DNA of 62,509 bases from Candidatus Dadabacteria bacterium CSP1-2 (GTDB lineage: Bacteria; Desulfobacterota_D; UBA1144; Nemesobacterales; CSP1-2): NCBI GenBank assembly GCA_001443445.1, contig LDXN01000010.1, positions 1 through 62,509 of the forward strand, given 5' to 3'. Numbering within the stretch: position 1 is the first letter of the stretch; the number at the start of each line of letters is the position of its first letter. A program made the translations under genes and the position numbers. The notes beneath the pieces were generated by a model that was not told the origin of the DNA, did not search any database, and saw nothing but the letters and a program-made list of their open reading frames with translations. This document shows, piece by piece, positions 17,348 to 25,785 of this stretch.

Positions 17348-18459
17348 CAGTCATAAAGAGTATTTTAAGGCCTGCTACATGGGTTTTCTACCTAGTTATC
17401 GTTTGCGAGATATTGTTTATGATAAGTCCATTTGCTTTGTACTTTTATTCCACTTATGGACCAACATTAAACTTTTTACATCACTCGCCTTATACCGCTT
17501 GGCTCACACAGTTCTTTTTACCACATTTCTCAGAGACAAGTAGCCCATTGCTTAACGCACTGCCCAAGCTGGGTGGTTTTCTCATCGTTTTTGGTGCGTT
17601 GATGTTTTTTGCTGGGGCTATACCAATTTACTGGGCTAAACTCAGGCGTCGAGGTGCAGTGACAGGCGGACTCTATAAGTTCATTAGACACCCCCAGTAC
17701 GTTGGATTAGTTATCGTGGGCTTAGGAACTATCTTGGTTTGGCCTCGCTTCCTGGTACTTGTAACCTACGTCACTATGCTTTTCCTTTATGACTTACTTG
17801 CACGCTGGGAGGAAGAACAGTGTCTTACGAAATTCGGTGATACCTATCGCGCTTATCAGGCGCGGACAGGAATGTACCTCCCTCGAGCCCTATCAACTAT
17901 TATTCCAAGGATCCTCCCACCTTCCGGGCTCAAAAGGGTTTTAGCAACTATCGGGATCTACATAGTGGTGATCTTAGCCACCGTTTTGTTTGCTTTCAGC
18001 TTGCGTGATTATTCACTTTCAAAGATTTCTTCGTTCTATACAGATGGTATTGCAGTGCTCTCGCCTGCTAATCTGGCAGATAAGGAACTAAGGGCGGCTT
18101 TTAATATAGCGATGGCAGAAGATGAAGTTCAAAATATACTAAGAGCAGATGATGTTGCAAAGCTGATTGTCTACGTTGTTCCTCAGGAGTGGTATCTTCC
18201 TGATTTACCCATAGAGTCAGAGTACAAGCATGGCGGTCATCATGTTCCTCAAGACTTCGACCGGCGGTATTACAAATTACTATTCACAAAGCCACGTACC
18301 CACACACCAGAGGCTACTGCAGGGAATATAATCAAATCCGCATACGGTCGAGATCCAATCGTTCTAGTTAAGGTTGATATCCTATCATCAAAGCTAATCG
18401 GGATCGAAACACCACCGTCTCATGTGTATTGGGGAGACATCCCAACCCCTATGTTTTAA
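17344..18459 (+). CDS. Integral-membrane isoprenylcysteine-type methyltransferase family protein
   Basis: The protein has 371 aa from ATG 17344, with AAAGGAGGAGG just upstream and a 4-base overlap with the marR stop. Hydrophobic helices lie near residues 11-36, 73-93, 115-150 and 210-232. The core GLYKFIRHPQYVGLVIVGLGT plus RWEEEQCLTKFGDTYRAYQAR is the SAM-binding signature of the ICMT/PEMT superfamily. About 140 residues after the last helix form a soluble tail of unknown type. The substrate is unknown, though lipids or small hydrophobic acceptors are typical of relatives. The MarR neighbour fits control by a hydrophobic compound. Confidence 0.82.
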   Translation: MTVIKSILRPATWVFYLVIVCEILFMISPFALYFYSTYGPTLNFLHHSPYTAWLTQFFLPHFSETSSPLLNALPKLGGFLIVFGALMFFAGAIPIYWAKLRRRGAVTGGLYKFIRHPQYVGLVIVGLGTILVWPRFLVLVTYVTMLFLYDLLARWEEEQCLTKFGDTYRAYQARTGMYLPRALSTIIPRILPPSGLKRVLATIGIYIVVILATVLFAFSLRDYSLSKISSFYTDGIAVLSPANLADKELRAAFNIAMAEDEVQNILRADDVAKLIVYVVPQEWYLPDLPIESEYKHGGHHVPQDFDRRYYKLLFTKPRTHTPEATAGNIIKSAYGRDPIVLVKVDILSSKLIGIETPPSHVYWGDIPTPMF

Positions 18460-18472
18460 GGAGGTGATAAAA

Positions 18473-18634
18473 ATGAAGATGATAATTGATAAATTTGCCC
18501 CTGTTATTATTGCCGAATTAGCAGATTTCCACAAAAGCCTAAATCCAGAGCAACGAAAGAAGCTTGCTGATGAGTTAAATAAGCACTCTCACGAAAACAG
18601 ATTTGAGCATGGCCTTTACCATGGAAATCACTAA
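18473..18634 (+). CDS. Small His-rich Spy/CpxP-like protein
   Basis: The protein has 53 aa with a strong ribosome binding site (AAGGAGGTGATAAA) and ATG 18473, 13 bases after the methyltransferase stop. The core LNPEQRKKLADELNKHSHE resembles the L-T-x-x-Q helix of Spy/CpxP proteins. The C-terminus HSHENRFEHGLYHGNH is rich in His and could bind metal. There is no signal peptide, which is unlike periplasmic Spy. It is too short for family proof, but the ribosome binding site and operon position support a real gene. Confidence 0.62.
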   Translation: MKMIIDKFAPVIIAELADFHKSLNPEQRKKLADELNKHSHENRFEHGLYHGNH

Positions 18635-18691
18635 GGAATTTCAGATAGAAGCGGTGGAGCAGTCTCAATCCAAGACCTGAGTTGGTGTACT

Positions 18692-18766
18692 TCTCCGCTT
18701 CTAAACAAGAGCATCAGCGCAGGATTTTTAGGAGGGATAATGGGAAGGGGATTTTATAAATATTGA
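18692..18766 (+). pseudogene. Remnant of a 3-hydroxyacyl-CoA dehydrogenase 3' end
   Basis: Reading in frame from 18692 gives SPLLNKSI then SAGFLGGIMGRGFYKY and a stop. This aligns with APLLRQMV and RAGWLGRKTGRGFYKY, the C-terminus of hbd at 16260-16339. The two DNA stretches differ mostly at third codon positions near the end, so this looks like a diverged coding relic and not a recent exact duplication. No start or upstream body remains. The first bases overlap a separate hairpin (AGAAGCGG/CCGCTTCT), so the homology is most reliable from 18716. Confidence 0.6.
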
Positions 18767-18773
18767 TATAGAA

Positions 18774-20174
18774 CTAACTCCTTGAGATGTGATGAACAGC
18801 CTTCTTTAATCTCTCTATTACTTTCTCTTTCCCCAGAATTTCCATTACCTCAAAAATCCCTGGGCTTACTGTGCCACCGGTGAGGGCGACTCTCACAGGC
18901 TGGGCGACTTGAACGAGTTTTATTCCTCTTTTCTCCGTAATTTCTCCGAATATATTTTGTAGTTCAAGTACTGTAAATTCGACAAGAGAGGAGAGTTTTT
19001 CTAGAAGGGTTTCAAAGATCGGTAGGGTCTCAGCGCTTAGAAACTTCTTTTTTGCTGCATCTTCATATTTAACTTCATCAACGAAAAAATAATCCGCTGA
19101 GTTGGCAAGCTCCACAAGAGTTTTTGCTCTTTCTCTAAGTATACTTACGATTTTTATGAGCCTTTCATCCAATGTGACATTAAGACCTTTCTTTTTGAGA
19201 AATGGAATAACGAGTTGTGCAATTTCGTCTGCGGGTTTGTTTCTTATATACCAGCCGTTTAGCCAGAGTAGCTTTTCTGGGTTAAAAACAGCAGGTGATT
19301 TCCCAACATTTTCAAGTGTAAATTTTTCAATTAACTCTTCTTTGGGGAAGATTTCCTGGTCTCCATAAGACCAGCCAAGACGGCAGAGGTAATTTACAAG
19401 CGCTTCGGGAAGGTAACCCATTTCTCTATATGCAACAACTGAGGTAGCACCATGCCTTTTGCTAAGCTTTGCTTTATCAGAACCAAGAATCGTTGAAACA
19501 TGGGCGAATTTGGGAATTTCATGCGATAAGGCTTCGTAAATCAAAACCTGTTTCGGGGTGTTTGCAATATGGTCATCACCACGTATAACGTGTGTTATAT
19601 CCATTGTGGCGTCATCAATCACCACAGCGAAGTTGTATGTTGGAAATCCATCTGTCTTCTGGATAATAAAGTCGTCAATCTCCTTGGCATCGAATACAAT
19701 TGTCCCTCTGATTAAATCCTCAACTTCGATACTTCCAAGTTCGGGTGTCGTAAGCCTAATAGCAAATGGCCTACCAGAAGGATGTGATTTTATATTTCTG
19801 CATATGCCTTCATATCTGTAGACCCTTCCTTGCTTTTCTGCTTCTTTTCTTCTTCTTTCAAGTTCCTCTTGACTGCAGTAACATCTATATGCTTTTCCAA
19901 CTTTTAGAAGCTTTTGAGCGTTGCTTTGATATATTGAAAGTCTGTCAGACTGTCTAAAGGGACCTTCGTCCCAGTCGAGTCCAAGCCATTTCATAGCGTC
20001 TAGTATTTCAGCAATGGACTCTTCGGTAGAGCGGGTTCGGTCTGTATCTTCAATTCTCAGAATAAACTTTCCTTTGTAATGCCTTGTAAAAAGCCAGTTG
20101 AAGATAGCAGTTCGCACTCCACCGATATGAAGCGCTCCCGTTGGGCTTGGCGCAAATCTTGCTCTTACACTCAT
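18774..20174 (-). CDS. gltX: Glutamyl-tRNA synthetase
   Basis: The protein has 466 aa, full length. The class I signature is RFAPSPTGALHIGGVRTAIFN, and the KMSKS-type loop is AKLSKRHGATSV. RIEDTDRTRSTEES and IRGDDHIANTPKQ are also conserved. It charges tRNA-Glu (and perhaps tRNA-Gln) with glutamate in the cytoplasm. It is a single gene on the minus strand, ending 8 bases from the hbd relic and starting near a hairpin repeat that separates it from the glutaredoxin gene. Confidence is high. Confidence 0.97.
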   Translation of the reverse strand: MSVRARFAPSPTGALHIGGVRTAIFNWLFTRHYKGKFILRIEDTDRTRSTEESIAEILDAMKWLGLDWDEGPFRQSDRLSIYQSNAQKLLKVGKAYRCYCSQEELERRRKEAEKQGRVYRYEGICRNIKSHPSGRPFAIRLTTPELGSIEVEDLIRGTIVFDAKEIDDFIIQKTDGFPTYNFAVVIDDATMDITHVIRGDDHIANTPKQVLIYEALSHEIPKFAHVSTILGSDKAKLSKRHGATSVVAYREMGYLPEALVNYLCRLGWSYGDQEIFPKEELIEKFTLENVGKSPAVFNPEKLLWLNGWYIRNKPADEIAQLVIPFLKKKGLNVTLDERLIKIVSILRERAKTLVELANSADYFFVDEVKYEDAAKKKFLSAETLPIFETLLEKLSSLVEFTVLELQNIFGEITEKRGIKLVQVAQPVRVALTGGTVSPGIFEVMEILGKEKVIERLKKAVHHISRS

Positions 20175-20220
20175 AGGGTTTAGGTTAAATTAGAGGTTGT
20201 GTGGAGTCAAACCTTTTAAT

Positions 20221-20290
20221 TTCGGATTGCGGATTGCAGGTTTCGGATTTAAGTTTTTATCCCGCAATCCGGATTCTGAAATCCGAAATC
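20221..20290. repeat. Imperfect palindrome 'TTCGGATTGCGGATT'
   Basis: TTCGGATTGCGGATTGCAGG is mirrored by CCCGCAATCCGGATTCTGAAATCCGAA. It fills the gap between the glutaredoxin stop and the gltX start and touches the glutaredoxin stop codon. Confidence 0.7.
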
Positions 20291-20540
20291 ACTTAAACAT
20301 TTCATCTAGCTTTCCTTCTCTATCTAGCTCTCGAAGCTGGTCGTAGCCACCGATAAGTTTTTCATTAATCAGAATTACCGGCACAGTTTTCCAGCCTAGT
20401 TCTTCCATAACCTTTGTTTTTATCTCTTCATTTTCTGTGAGATCAATTTCCTCATATTTCACGGCTTTACTATCAAGAAGTCTCTTCGCAGCTCTACAGT
20501 AAGGACAGAAGTTTGTGGTATAAATCGTAACATTACTCAC
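20289..20540 (-). CDS. Glutaredoxin (CPYC type)
   Basis: The protein has 83 aa. The active site CPYC lies at residues 12-15 after the first beta strand (VTIYTTNF). The cis-proline segment WKTVPVILINEKLIGGYDQL and GG motif bind glutathione. It reduces disulfides and mixed glutathione disulfides in the cytoplasm. Length and motifs match the GrxC class. It could also supply Fe-S assembly, but the dithiol motif favours redox work. The gene is monocistronic between two hairpin repeats. Confidence 0.93.
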   Translation of the reverse strand: MSNVTIYTTNFCPYCRAAKRLLDSKAVKYEEIDLTENEEIKTKVMEELGWKTVPVILINEKLIGGYDQLRELDREGKLDEMFK

Positions 20541-20610
20541 TCTATTTTTGCCTCCTTAGTCAGCATCACAGTCTTAATGATGCTTGGTTTTTATTTTGGT
20601 TTCAAGAAGA

Positions 20611-20700
20611 GTTAGTAATTCGTGGCTCGTGTATCGAGTATCGAACTTATACCGAATCACAAATCCGAACAACGAATCACGAGTCACTAATCACGATTCA
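20611..20700. repeat. Imperfect palindrome 'GAATCACGA'
   Basis: The left arm GTTAGTAATTCGTGGCTCGTG and the right arm CACGAGTCACTAATCACGA are inverted. The centre has TATCGAGTATCGAAC and GAATCACAAATCCGAAC. A related element lies at 47071-47155. It is in the divergent gap between glutaredoxin and the DUF47 gene. Confidence 0.7.
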
Positions 20701-20769
20701 TTATCTTTTCAGAGTGGTTTTCTCTGCTCAATATGGTATAAATATTAGAATTTCTATAAAGGTGATCTA

Positions 20770-21393
20770 ATGGTCAGTTTTTTTCCAAAGGAAGAAAAGT
20801 TTTTTGACTACTTTGATGACGCATCAGATAAAATGCTCCGCGGGATAAGGCTTTTTAAGGATATGATGCAAGATTTATCAAATGCAGAAGAGAAATCTAG
20901 GCAGATAAAAGACGTTGAACATGAAGCTGACCATATTACACATGAAACTGTGTCTAAGTTACATAAAACGTTTGTAACTCCAATTGACCGTGAATACATT
21001 TATGCCCTTATTACAAAGATGGATGACGTTCTTGACCTCATTGATGCTAATTGCGAGCGTATCTTTCTCTATAAAATAAAAACATCTACACCAGAAGCAA
21101 TGTCCATGATAAATACTCTCGAGAGAGCCATCGAAGAAGTCGTAAAGGGGGTAAGAGGACTAAGGAATCTCAAGAATTCCCGTTCTATTCTTGACATTTG
21201 CATAGAGATAAATCGGCTGGAAAATGAAGGAGATAGAATCTATAGAAATGCACTTTCGGTCTTATTTAATTCACCTTCTGATCCGATTGAGATAATAAAA
21301 TGGAAGGACATATACGAAACACTTGAAGAAGCTATTGATACCTGTGAAGACGTGGCAAACATAATAGAGGGAATTGTTCTAGAGAATGCTTGA
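20770..21393 (+). CDS. DUF47/PhoU-like phosphate transport regulator
   Basis: The protein has 207 aa in the DUF47 family. It is all-helical, with FFPKEEKFFDYFDDASDKM at the start, KDVEHEADHITHETVSKLHKTFVTPIDREYIYAL and NRLENEGDRIYRNAL, where E-x-x-D pairs bind metal in PhoU-like folds. Such proteins sit beside PiT transporters and modulate them. Here the stop overlaps the pit start by 8 bases, which confirms pairing. It is expected at the cytoplasmic face of the membrane. Confidence 0.9.
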   Translation: MVSFFPKEEKFFDYFDDASDKMLRGIRLFKDMMQDLSNAEEKSRQIKDVEHEADHITHETVSKLHKTFVTPIDREYIYALITKMDDVLDLIDANCERIFLYKIKTSTPEAMSMINTLERAIEEVVKGVRGLRNLKNSRSILDICIEINRLENEGDRIYRNALSVLFNSPSDPIEIIKWKDIYETLEEAIDTCEDVANIIEGIVLENA

Positions 21394-22384
21394 TTCTCAG
21401 CTAATCTTTATCATCTTTGTTATCTTTGTTGCTCTGCTCTTTGATTTTACTAACGGCACCCATGATGCAGCAAATTCTATTGCCACGATTGTCTCAACAC
21501 GGGTGCTAACACCAAGGCAAGCAGTTGCCTGGGCAGCCTTTTTTAACTTTATTGCATTTCTTATTTTTGGTACCTCGGTAGCAAAAACAGTCGGCAAGGG
21601 CTTAATTGACATTAGTACGGTAACTCCTGCCGTTGTTTTTGCTGGACTGATTGGCGCTATTAGTTGGAATATAACAACATGGTATTTAGGGTTACCTACA
21701 AGCTCATCTCATGCCTTAATAGGAGGTTATGCTGGAGCGGCTATAGCCAAATCGGGTACTCAGGTGATCATTGCAAGCGGCTGGTACAAAACGCTGGTGT
21801 TTATTATTCTGGCGCCGACTATCGGTCTACTTCTGGGAATGATTTTTATAATTATCGCTACCTGGCTAGTCTACAAGGAGACTCCTGCTTTTGTTAATAA
21901 ATGGTCACGGCGATTCCAGTTCCTTTCTGCGGCTCTTTATAGCTTGGGTCATGGTGGTAACGATGCCCAAAAAACAATGGGAATCATAACAGGATTATTA
22001 TTTTCAGGTGGTTTGATTAACAGCTTTACCGTTCCTCTTTGGGTAGTGCTTAGTGCTCATGCAGCTATAGGTTTAGGAACCCTTCTAGGAGGCTGGAGGA
22101 TTGTCAAGACCATGGGTCAGAAGATTACTAAATTAAGACCGATTGATGGACTCTGCGCTGAGACAGCAAGTGCGGTGAGCATTTTTCTTGCTACTTATCT
22201 TGGCATACCTGTAAGTACAACACATGTGATCACAGGTGCGATTTCAGGTGTTGGAGCATCTAAAGGACTTTCTACAGTTCGTTGGGGGATAACATTAAGG
22301 ATTGTTTGGGCGTGGATATTCACTATTCCAGCAGCAGCATTTATTGCAGGGTTTGCTTATAATATATTGAATTTTTTTAATTAG
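21386..22384 (+). CDS. pit: Inorganic phosphate transporter, PiT family
   Basis: The protein has 332 aa with about ten membrane helices. The N-terminal FTNGTHDAANSIATIVSTR and the C-terminal GHGGNDAQKTMGIITGLL are the two PiT signature repeats. GLPTSSSHALIGGYAGA and GIPVSTTHVITGAISGVG are the paired re-entrant loops. It is a low-affinity phosphate symporter of the inner membrane. It is translated in an 8-base overlap with the DUF47 gene. The family is certain; substrate specificity (phosphate versus sulfate-like anions) is by homology. Confidence 0.93.
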   Translation: MLDSQLIFIIFVIFVALLFDFTNGTHDAANSIATIVSTRVLTPRQAVAWAAFFNFIAFLIFGTSVAKTVGKGLIDISTVTPAVVFAGLIGAISWNITTWYLGLPTSSSHALIGGYAGAAIAKSGTQVIIASGWYKTLVFIILAPTIGLLLGMIFIIIATWLVYKETPAFVNKWSRRFQFLSAALYSLGHGGNDAQKTMGIITGLLFSGGLINSFTVPLWVVLSAHAAIGLGTLLGGWRIVKTMGQKITKLRPIDGLCAETASAVSIFLATYLGIPVSTTHVITGAISGVGASKGLSTVRWGITLRIVWAWIFTIPAAAFIAGFAYNILNFFN

Positions 22385-22488
22385 AAACCAACTAATTCTT
22401 ATTTCTCCGAACCATTACGCATCAAAATCCTTAAGGTGTTAAACTGAAATCCACTGGTTTTTAAAATATCTTTTGATTAAACTAAACT

Positions 22489-23043
22489 TTGTCAAAAAAA
22501 ATGAACAACCTCCTGACGATATTGGTCTTCTTTTCTGTTTTTTTTAGTTCCTGTTCCGTTATTAAATTTGCTCGTTACTATGCTTCCGCTGATAATTCTT
22601 CAAGCGGCAAACTCAGTGGGCAGGTATATGAGTCCAAAGATACGATTTATGAGATAGGAAAACTTTCTGATAAATGGAAGAGAATTAATATCAAGGGGGG
22701 AGATCTTGCTTTCTGGGATGAAGCAATTCAAGCGACAATAACAGTGAATTCAACATGTAACATAAAGGCGAACTATAGTTTGAAAGCCCTTTCAAATTCG
22801 CTTCTTATAGGTATAAGGGATAAACAAATGGTTGAAGAAAAAGAAATTACTATTAGCGGCGAAAAAGCGCTAGAGAGTATTTACTTAGCGAAGATGGATA
22901 ATGATTCAGTGAAACTATGCGCTGTCGTTATGAAAAATGATACATGTATTTATGATTTCACCTATACATCGTCACCGGACAAGTTTGATATTGGGTTTAG
23001 TGAATTTAAAGACTTTCTATCGCAATTTAGGGTTATAAAATAG
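22489..23043 (+). CDS. Lipoprotein of the MlaE-permease neighbourhood
   Basis: The protein has 184 aa. TTG 22489 gives MSKKMNNLL, whose two Lys supply the positive signal-peptide region; ATG 22501 would lack them. The lipobox ends FFSSC (Cys22). The mature part has KWKRINIKGGDLAFWD, ATITVNSTC and DNDSVKLCAVVMKNDTCIYDFTY. This pattern resembles lipoproteins encoded just before MlaE-type permeases in delta-proteobacterial genomes. The stop and the permease start share one base. A role in lipid handling is inferred from context only. Confidence 0.72.
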   Translation: MSKKMNNLLTILVFFSVFFSSCSVIKFARYYASADNSSSGKLSGQVYESKDTIYEIGKLSDKWKRINIKGGDLAFWDEAIQATITVNSTCNIKANYSLKALSNSLLIGIRDKQMVEEKEITISGEKALESIYLAKMDNDSVKLCAVVMKNDTCIYDFTYTSSPDKFDIGFSEFKDFLSQFRVIK

Positions 23044-23819
23044 TGAAGGAATTTATTACCGCAATCGGGAAATATTTCGTTTCTTTGGTTGAGAGTCTAG
23101 GAGACGTTGGATTACTTCTCTATAGAACCCTCCGCTATAGCTTAACCCCTCCCTATAACCTCAGGCTTATTTTAGAACAGATGGATGAGATAGGTTTTAA
23201 ATCCATCCCTATTGTAATTCTCTCTTCTTTGGCAATAGGGATGGTGATGGTGCTTCAACTCGCTTATGGATTTGCAAGGTTTGGTGCAAAGGGATTAGTT
23301 GGTCCTGTTGTTTCTCTTGCCATTGTGAGGGAATTGGGTCCGGTGCTTACATCTTTACTTGTAGGTGGAAGGGTAGGCTCAGGGATCACGGCGGAAATCG
23401 GTTCTATGAAGGTTACAGAGCAGATTGATGCAATAAGAACCCTAGGGGCAGATCCCATTAAGAAGCTAGTAGTTCCGAGGTTCATCGCAGCGTTAATCTC
23501 TTTTCCTTTTCTCTCTATAATTGCTGACCTTGTAGGGATTTTTGGTGGTATGATTATAGCTAATACAGAATTAGGGGTAACCCCGAGGCTCTTTATTTCA
23601 AGTATAACACAGCAAGTTGGTATCTCAGATTTTATTAGTGGGATATCAAAGACTGTTTTTTTTGGGATAATTGTTGCAATTGTTGGGTGTTATATCGGAA
23701 TGAAAGCCGAAGGCGGCACACAGGGCGTCGGACGAGCTACAACACTTACAGTTGTAGTTTCACTTGTTCTTATAATAATCATGGATTTTTTCCTTACAAA
23801 GCTATTCTTGGTATTTTAA
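23043..23819 (+). CDS. mlaE: MlaE-family ABC transporter permease
   Basis: The protein has 258 aa with a GTG start that overlaps the lipoprotein stop. It has five or six hydrophobic helices. The family motif LVGGRVGSGITAEIGSMKVTEQIDAIRTLGADPIKKLVVPRF is intact, as is MKAEGGTQGVGRATT near the end. It forms the inner-membrane channel of Mla-type phospholipid transport. The ATPase (MlaF) and MCE-domain protein (MlaD) are not adjacent: the next gene is on the opposite strand. They must be encoded elsewhere if the system works. Confidence 0.92.
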   Translation: MKEFITAIGKYFVSLVESLGDVGLLLYRTLRYSLTPPYNLRLILEQMDEIGFKSIPIVILSSLAIGMVMVLQLAYGFARFGAKGLVGPVVSLAIVRELGPVLTSLLVGGRVGSGITAEIGSMKVTEQIDAIRTLGADPIKKLVVPRFIAALISFPFLSIIADLVGIFGGMIIANTELGVTPRLFISSITQQVGISDFISGISKTVFFGIIVAIVGCYIGMKAEGGTQGVGRATTLTVVVSLVLIIIMDFFLTKLFLVF

Positions 23820-23982
23820 TTCATCGAGTTTGTTTGTCGTAAGAGTAACTAGGTATAAGCCCTGATATATTAGGAATTAATCCGCGTTGAGCTTTTACAA
23901 TTAGAGGACGTCGCCTCCATTTTTAAAATTCACTTAACTCCCCTTCTAGATAAAGGTTCAATAGCCTTATTGGCATTTAATT

Positions 23983-24612
23983 TCAGAATATATTTTCAAT
24001 CGGGTAAACATACGCCAGATAGAGATAGAAAAACGCCAAAGAGATGACCAATATTATGACGCCGAGAACTGGTGATTTAACCTTCACACCTTTGAGTGAT
24101 GCGGCAAATTCAGTTACTTCTTCCCCTTCAGAGGCTCCTGTTGCCTTAGCTCTGCGACCCAAACCACTATGAAACTGCACAGCGGCGAAATATATTCCTG
24201 TAGACACAAGCAACAGAACAACGATAAATATCACCTTTGAGGAAAAGAGCTGCCATTCGAAAACCCTCTGACGGTGCTGTAATCCAGTGATACGATAATT
24301 ATAATACTCGCGCAGTGCTGCCAAGTATTTTTCCTTAGTTGGTGGGTCAAATAGCTCAGGATGAGAGGCAAGAGGAAGCGTTGGGTCTGGTTTCTCAGCA
24401 GGGTATGTGCTGGGCGTCTCCGTTTTTTCTAGTTCAGTACCTTTTTGTGGTTGATTGCTTCCGATGAGTTTTTCAAGGCGCTCAAGGATCTTATTGGTAT
24501 TTTCCTTACCTTCTTCTTTATTGGTTTCCTGAGCATAGAGGCAAGGGGAAAGCCCGAGAATGAGAATCAGGATTAACGCTACATCTAACTTGATCTTTTT
24601 TTCCTGTTTCAT
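23983..24612 (-). CDS. Predicted two-helix membrane protein paired with PAN protein
   Basis: The protein has 209 aa. Residues about 10-27 form a signal peptide cleaved near CLYAQ. A charged coil region (ERLEKLIGSNQ) and a Pro-rich stretch follow. Membrane helices lie at about 128-148 (VIFIVVLLLVSTGIYFAAV) and about 186-206. The family is not recognised. It is 22 bases downstream of the PAN-domain gene on the same strand, so the two probably form an operon. The DNA looks richer in G+C than the neighbouring genes. The likely location is the inner membrane. Confidence 0.62.
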   Translation of the reverse strand: MKQEKKIKLDVALILILILGLSPCLYAQETNKEEGKENTNKILERLEKLIGSNQPQKGTELEKTETPSTYPAEKPDPTLPLASHPELFDPPTKEKYLAALREYYNYRITGLQHRQRVFEWQLFSSKVIFIVVLLLVSTGIYFAAVQFHSGLGRRAKATGASEGEEVTEFAASLKGVKVKSPVLGVIILVISLAFFYLYLAYVYPIENIF

Positions 24613-24634
24613 GGCCTTATTAGGTGTCTCCTTT

Positions 24635-25381
24635 TTATGGGGACAGCAAATAATCTATAGTTTGCGCCCTCTTGTTAATCTTTTCATATAGGTTACTTCC
24701 CGTGCCTTCATATTGAAGGTAGTTATCAATCGCCGTTTGGTCGTTTGAAACCAAAGATCGGATTATACCCAAGAGATTTTCGTTATGGGCTTCAAGCCAA
24801 GTAAAAGTCTTCGCATCACTGGGAAGGGAAGGCGGGGTATCTGGCTGTACTTGGTAGTAGTAATATTTTTTCGTCTGACCATTCGGACTGATTACTGTGA
24901 CACCACCTGTTGAGAGGCGCTTAATAGTACCGTCTGGATAGCGGATTTCAACGGTACCGTCAGGCAGAATCGTACGCTTGGAAATACCACTCGATTGCGG
25001 TGGGGAAGTCGTTTCTTGAGGCTCGATATTGGTAGGAGTTTGGCTACCTTCCGTTCCAGTAGTTTTGACCCCCGATATACAGCATGTGTTGTGACTTGGA
25101 TTGGGGGCGCTATTTTTCAGCCAGCATCTTGCTCTCTGACCTTGATAACCAGGCTTTACGTAGGTCCATGCTTTACAATTGATATCTGTGGAACAAATAG
25201 TCTGACAAAGTTCTGGGAGAGCCAGGGGTAGATCAAAGTCTCTGAAATCTGATCCACGGCGATCCGTGTCAAATTCCATGCCTTGCCCAGAAGACTGTGG
25301 GACGTCAGCGACTCCCAAAATAAGCAATGCACCTATGTAAAGACCTATTTCTAAGATCCGTATAATATGCATGGATTTCAC
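24635..25381 (-). CDS. Secreted PAN/apple-domain protein
   Basis: The protein has 248 aa from GTG 25381, which has AAAGGAGG 6 bases upstream. A signal peptide occupies about residues 1-30. The PAN/apple-like domain (about 40-105) has paired cysteines in ELCQTICSTDINCKAWTYV and RCWLKNSAPNPSHNTCCISG. A tandem PDGTVEIRYPDGTIKRL motif follows near 140-160, and the C-terminus is helical. PAN domains bind proteins or carbohydrates outside the cell. The partner membrane protein is encoded immediately downstream. Confidence 0.75.
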   Translation of the reverse strand: MKSMHIIRILEIGLYIGALLILGVADVPQSSGQGMEFDTDRRGSDFRDFDLPLALPELCQTICSTDINCKAWTYVKPGYQGQRARCWLKNSAPNPSHNTCCISGVKTTGTEGSQTPTNIEPQETTSPPQSSGISKRTILPDGTVEIRYPDGTIKRLSTGGVTVISPNGQTKKYYYYQVQPDTPPSLPSDAKTFTWLEAHNENLLGIIRSLVSNDQTAIDNYLQYEGTGSNLYEKINKRAQTIDYLLSP

Positions 25382-25785
25382 TTTTATCCTCCTTTGTGGT
25401 TATTACCTTATTGAATATAAAAAACTTTTTTAGGGTGATGGATATGGTAGATAGAAATAAAAGTATTAACTACTTTTGGAAGCTGTAAAAAATGATCATC
25501 AAGTTTCCTCTTAGAGGAGGGTCGGATGCACGGTGATGTTGAGTCTGATATAAGCTCTCTACCATTCCACTACCTCAACTTAAGTTCATTAGTACTATAT
25601 TTAGAAATAGGTGTCAAGAGTCCAGCATTAAATCATTAGTACACTCAGAGATAAAGGCATCTCCCTTGAAAAAGTAGAATTAAGCACGATGAATAAAACA
25701 ACTTAAATAAGATTTTGCTTGTGTTGACTTCTTATAAACCTAAAAGTAATTTCTTATAAAAAAGATTTACTAAGAGTGTTTTACT
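25382..25785. other. Gene-free gap with spaced direct repeats
   Basis: No convincing ORF lies in this 404-base divergent region. TTCTTATAAA occurs at 25729-25738 and again at 25751-25760, 22 bases apart (two helical turns). TTGACT precedes the first copy. The pair could be promoter or operator sites for the membrane-protein gene at 25786. Confidence 0.4.
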
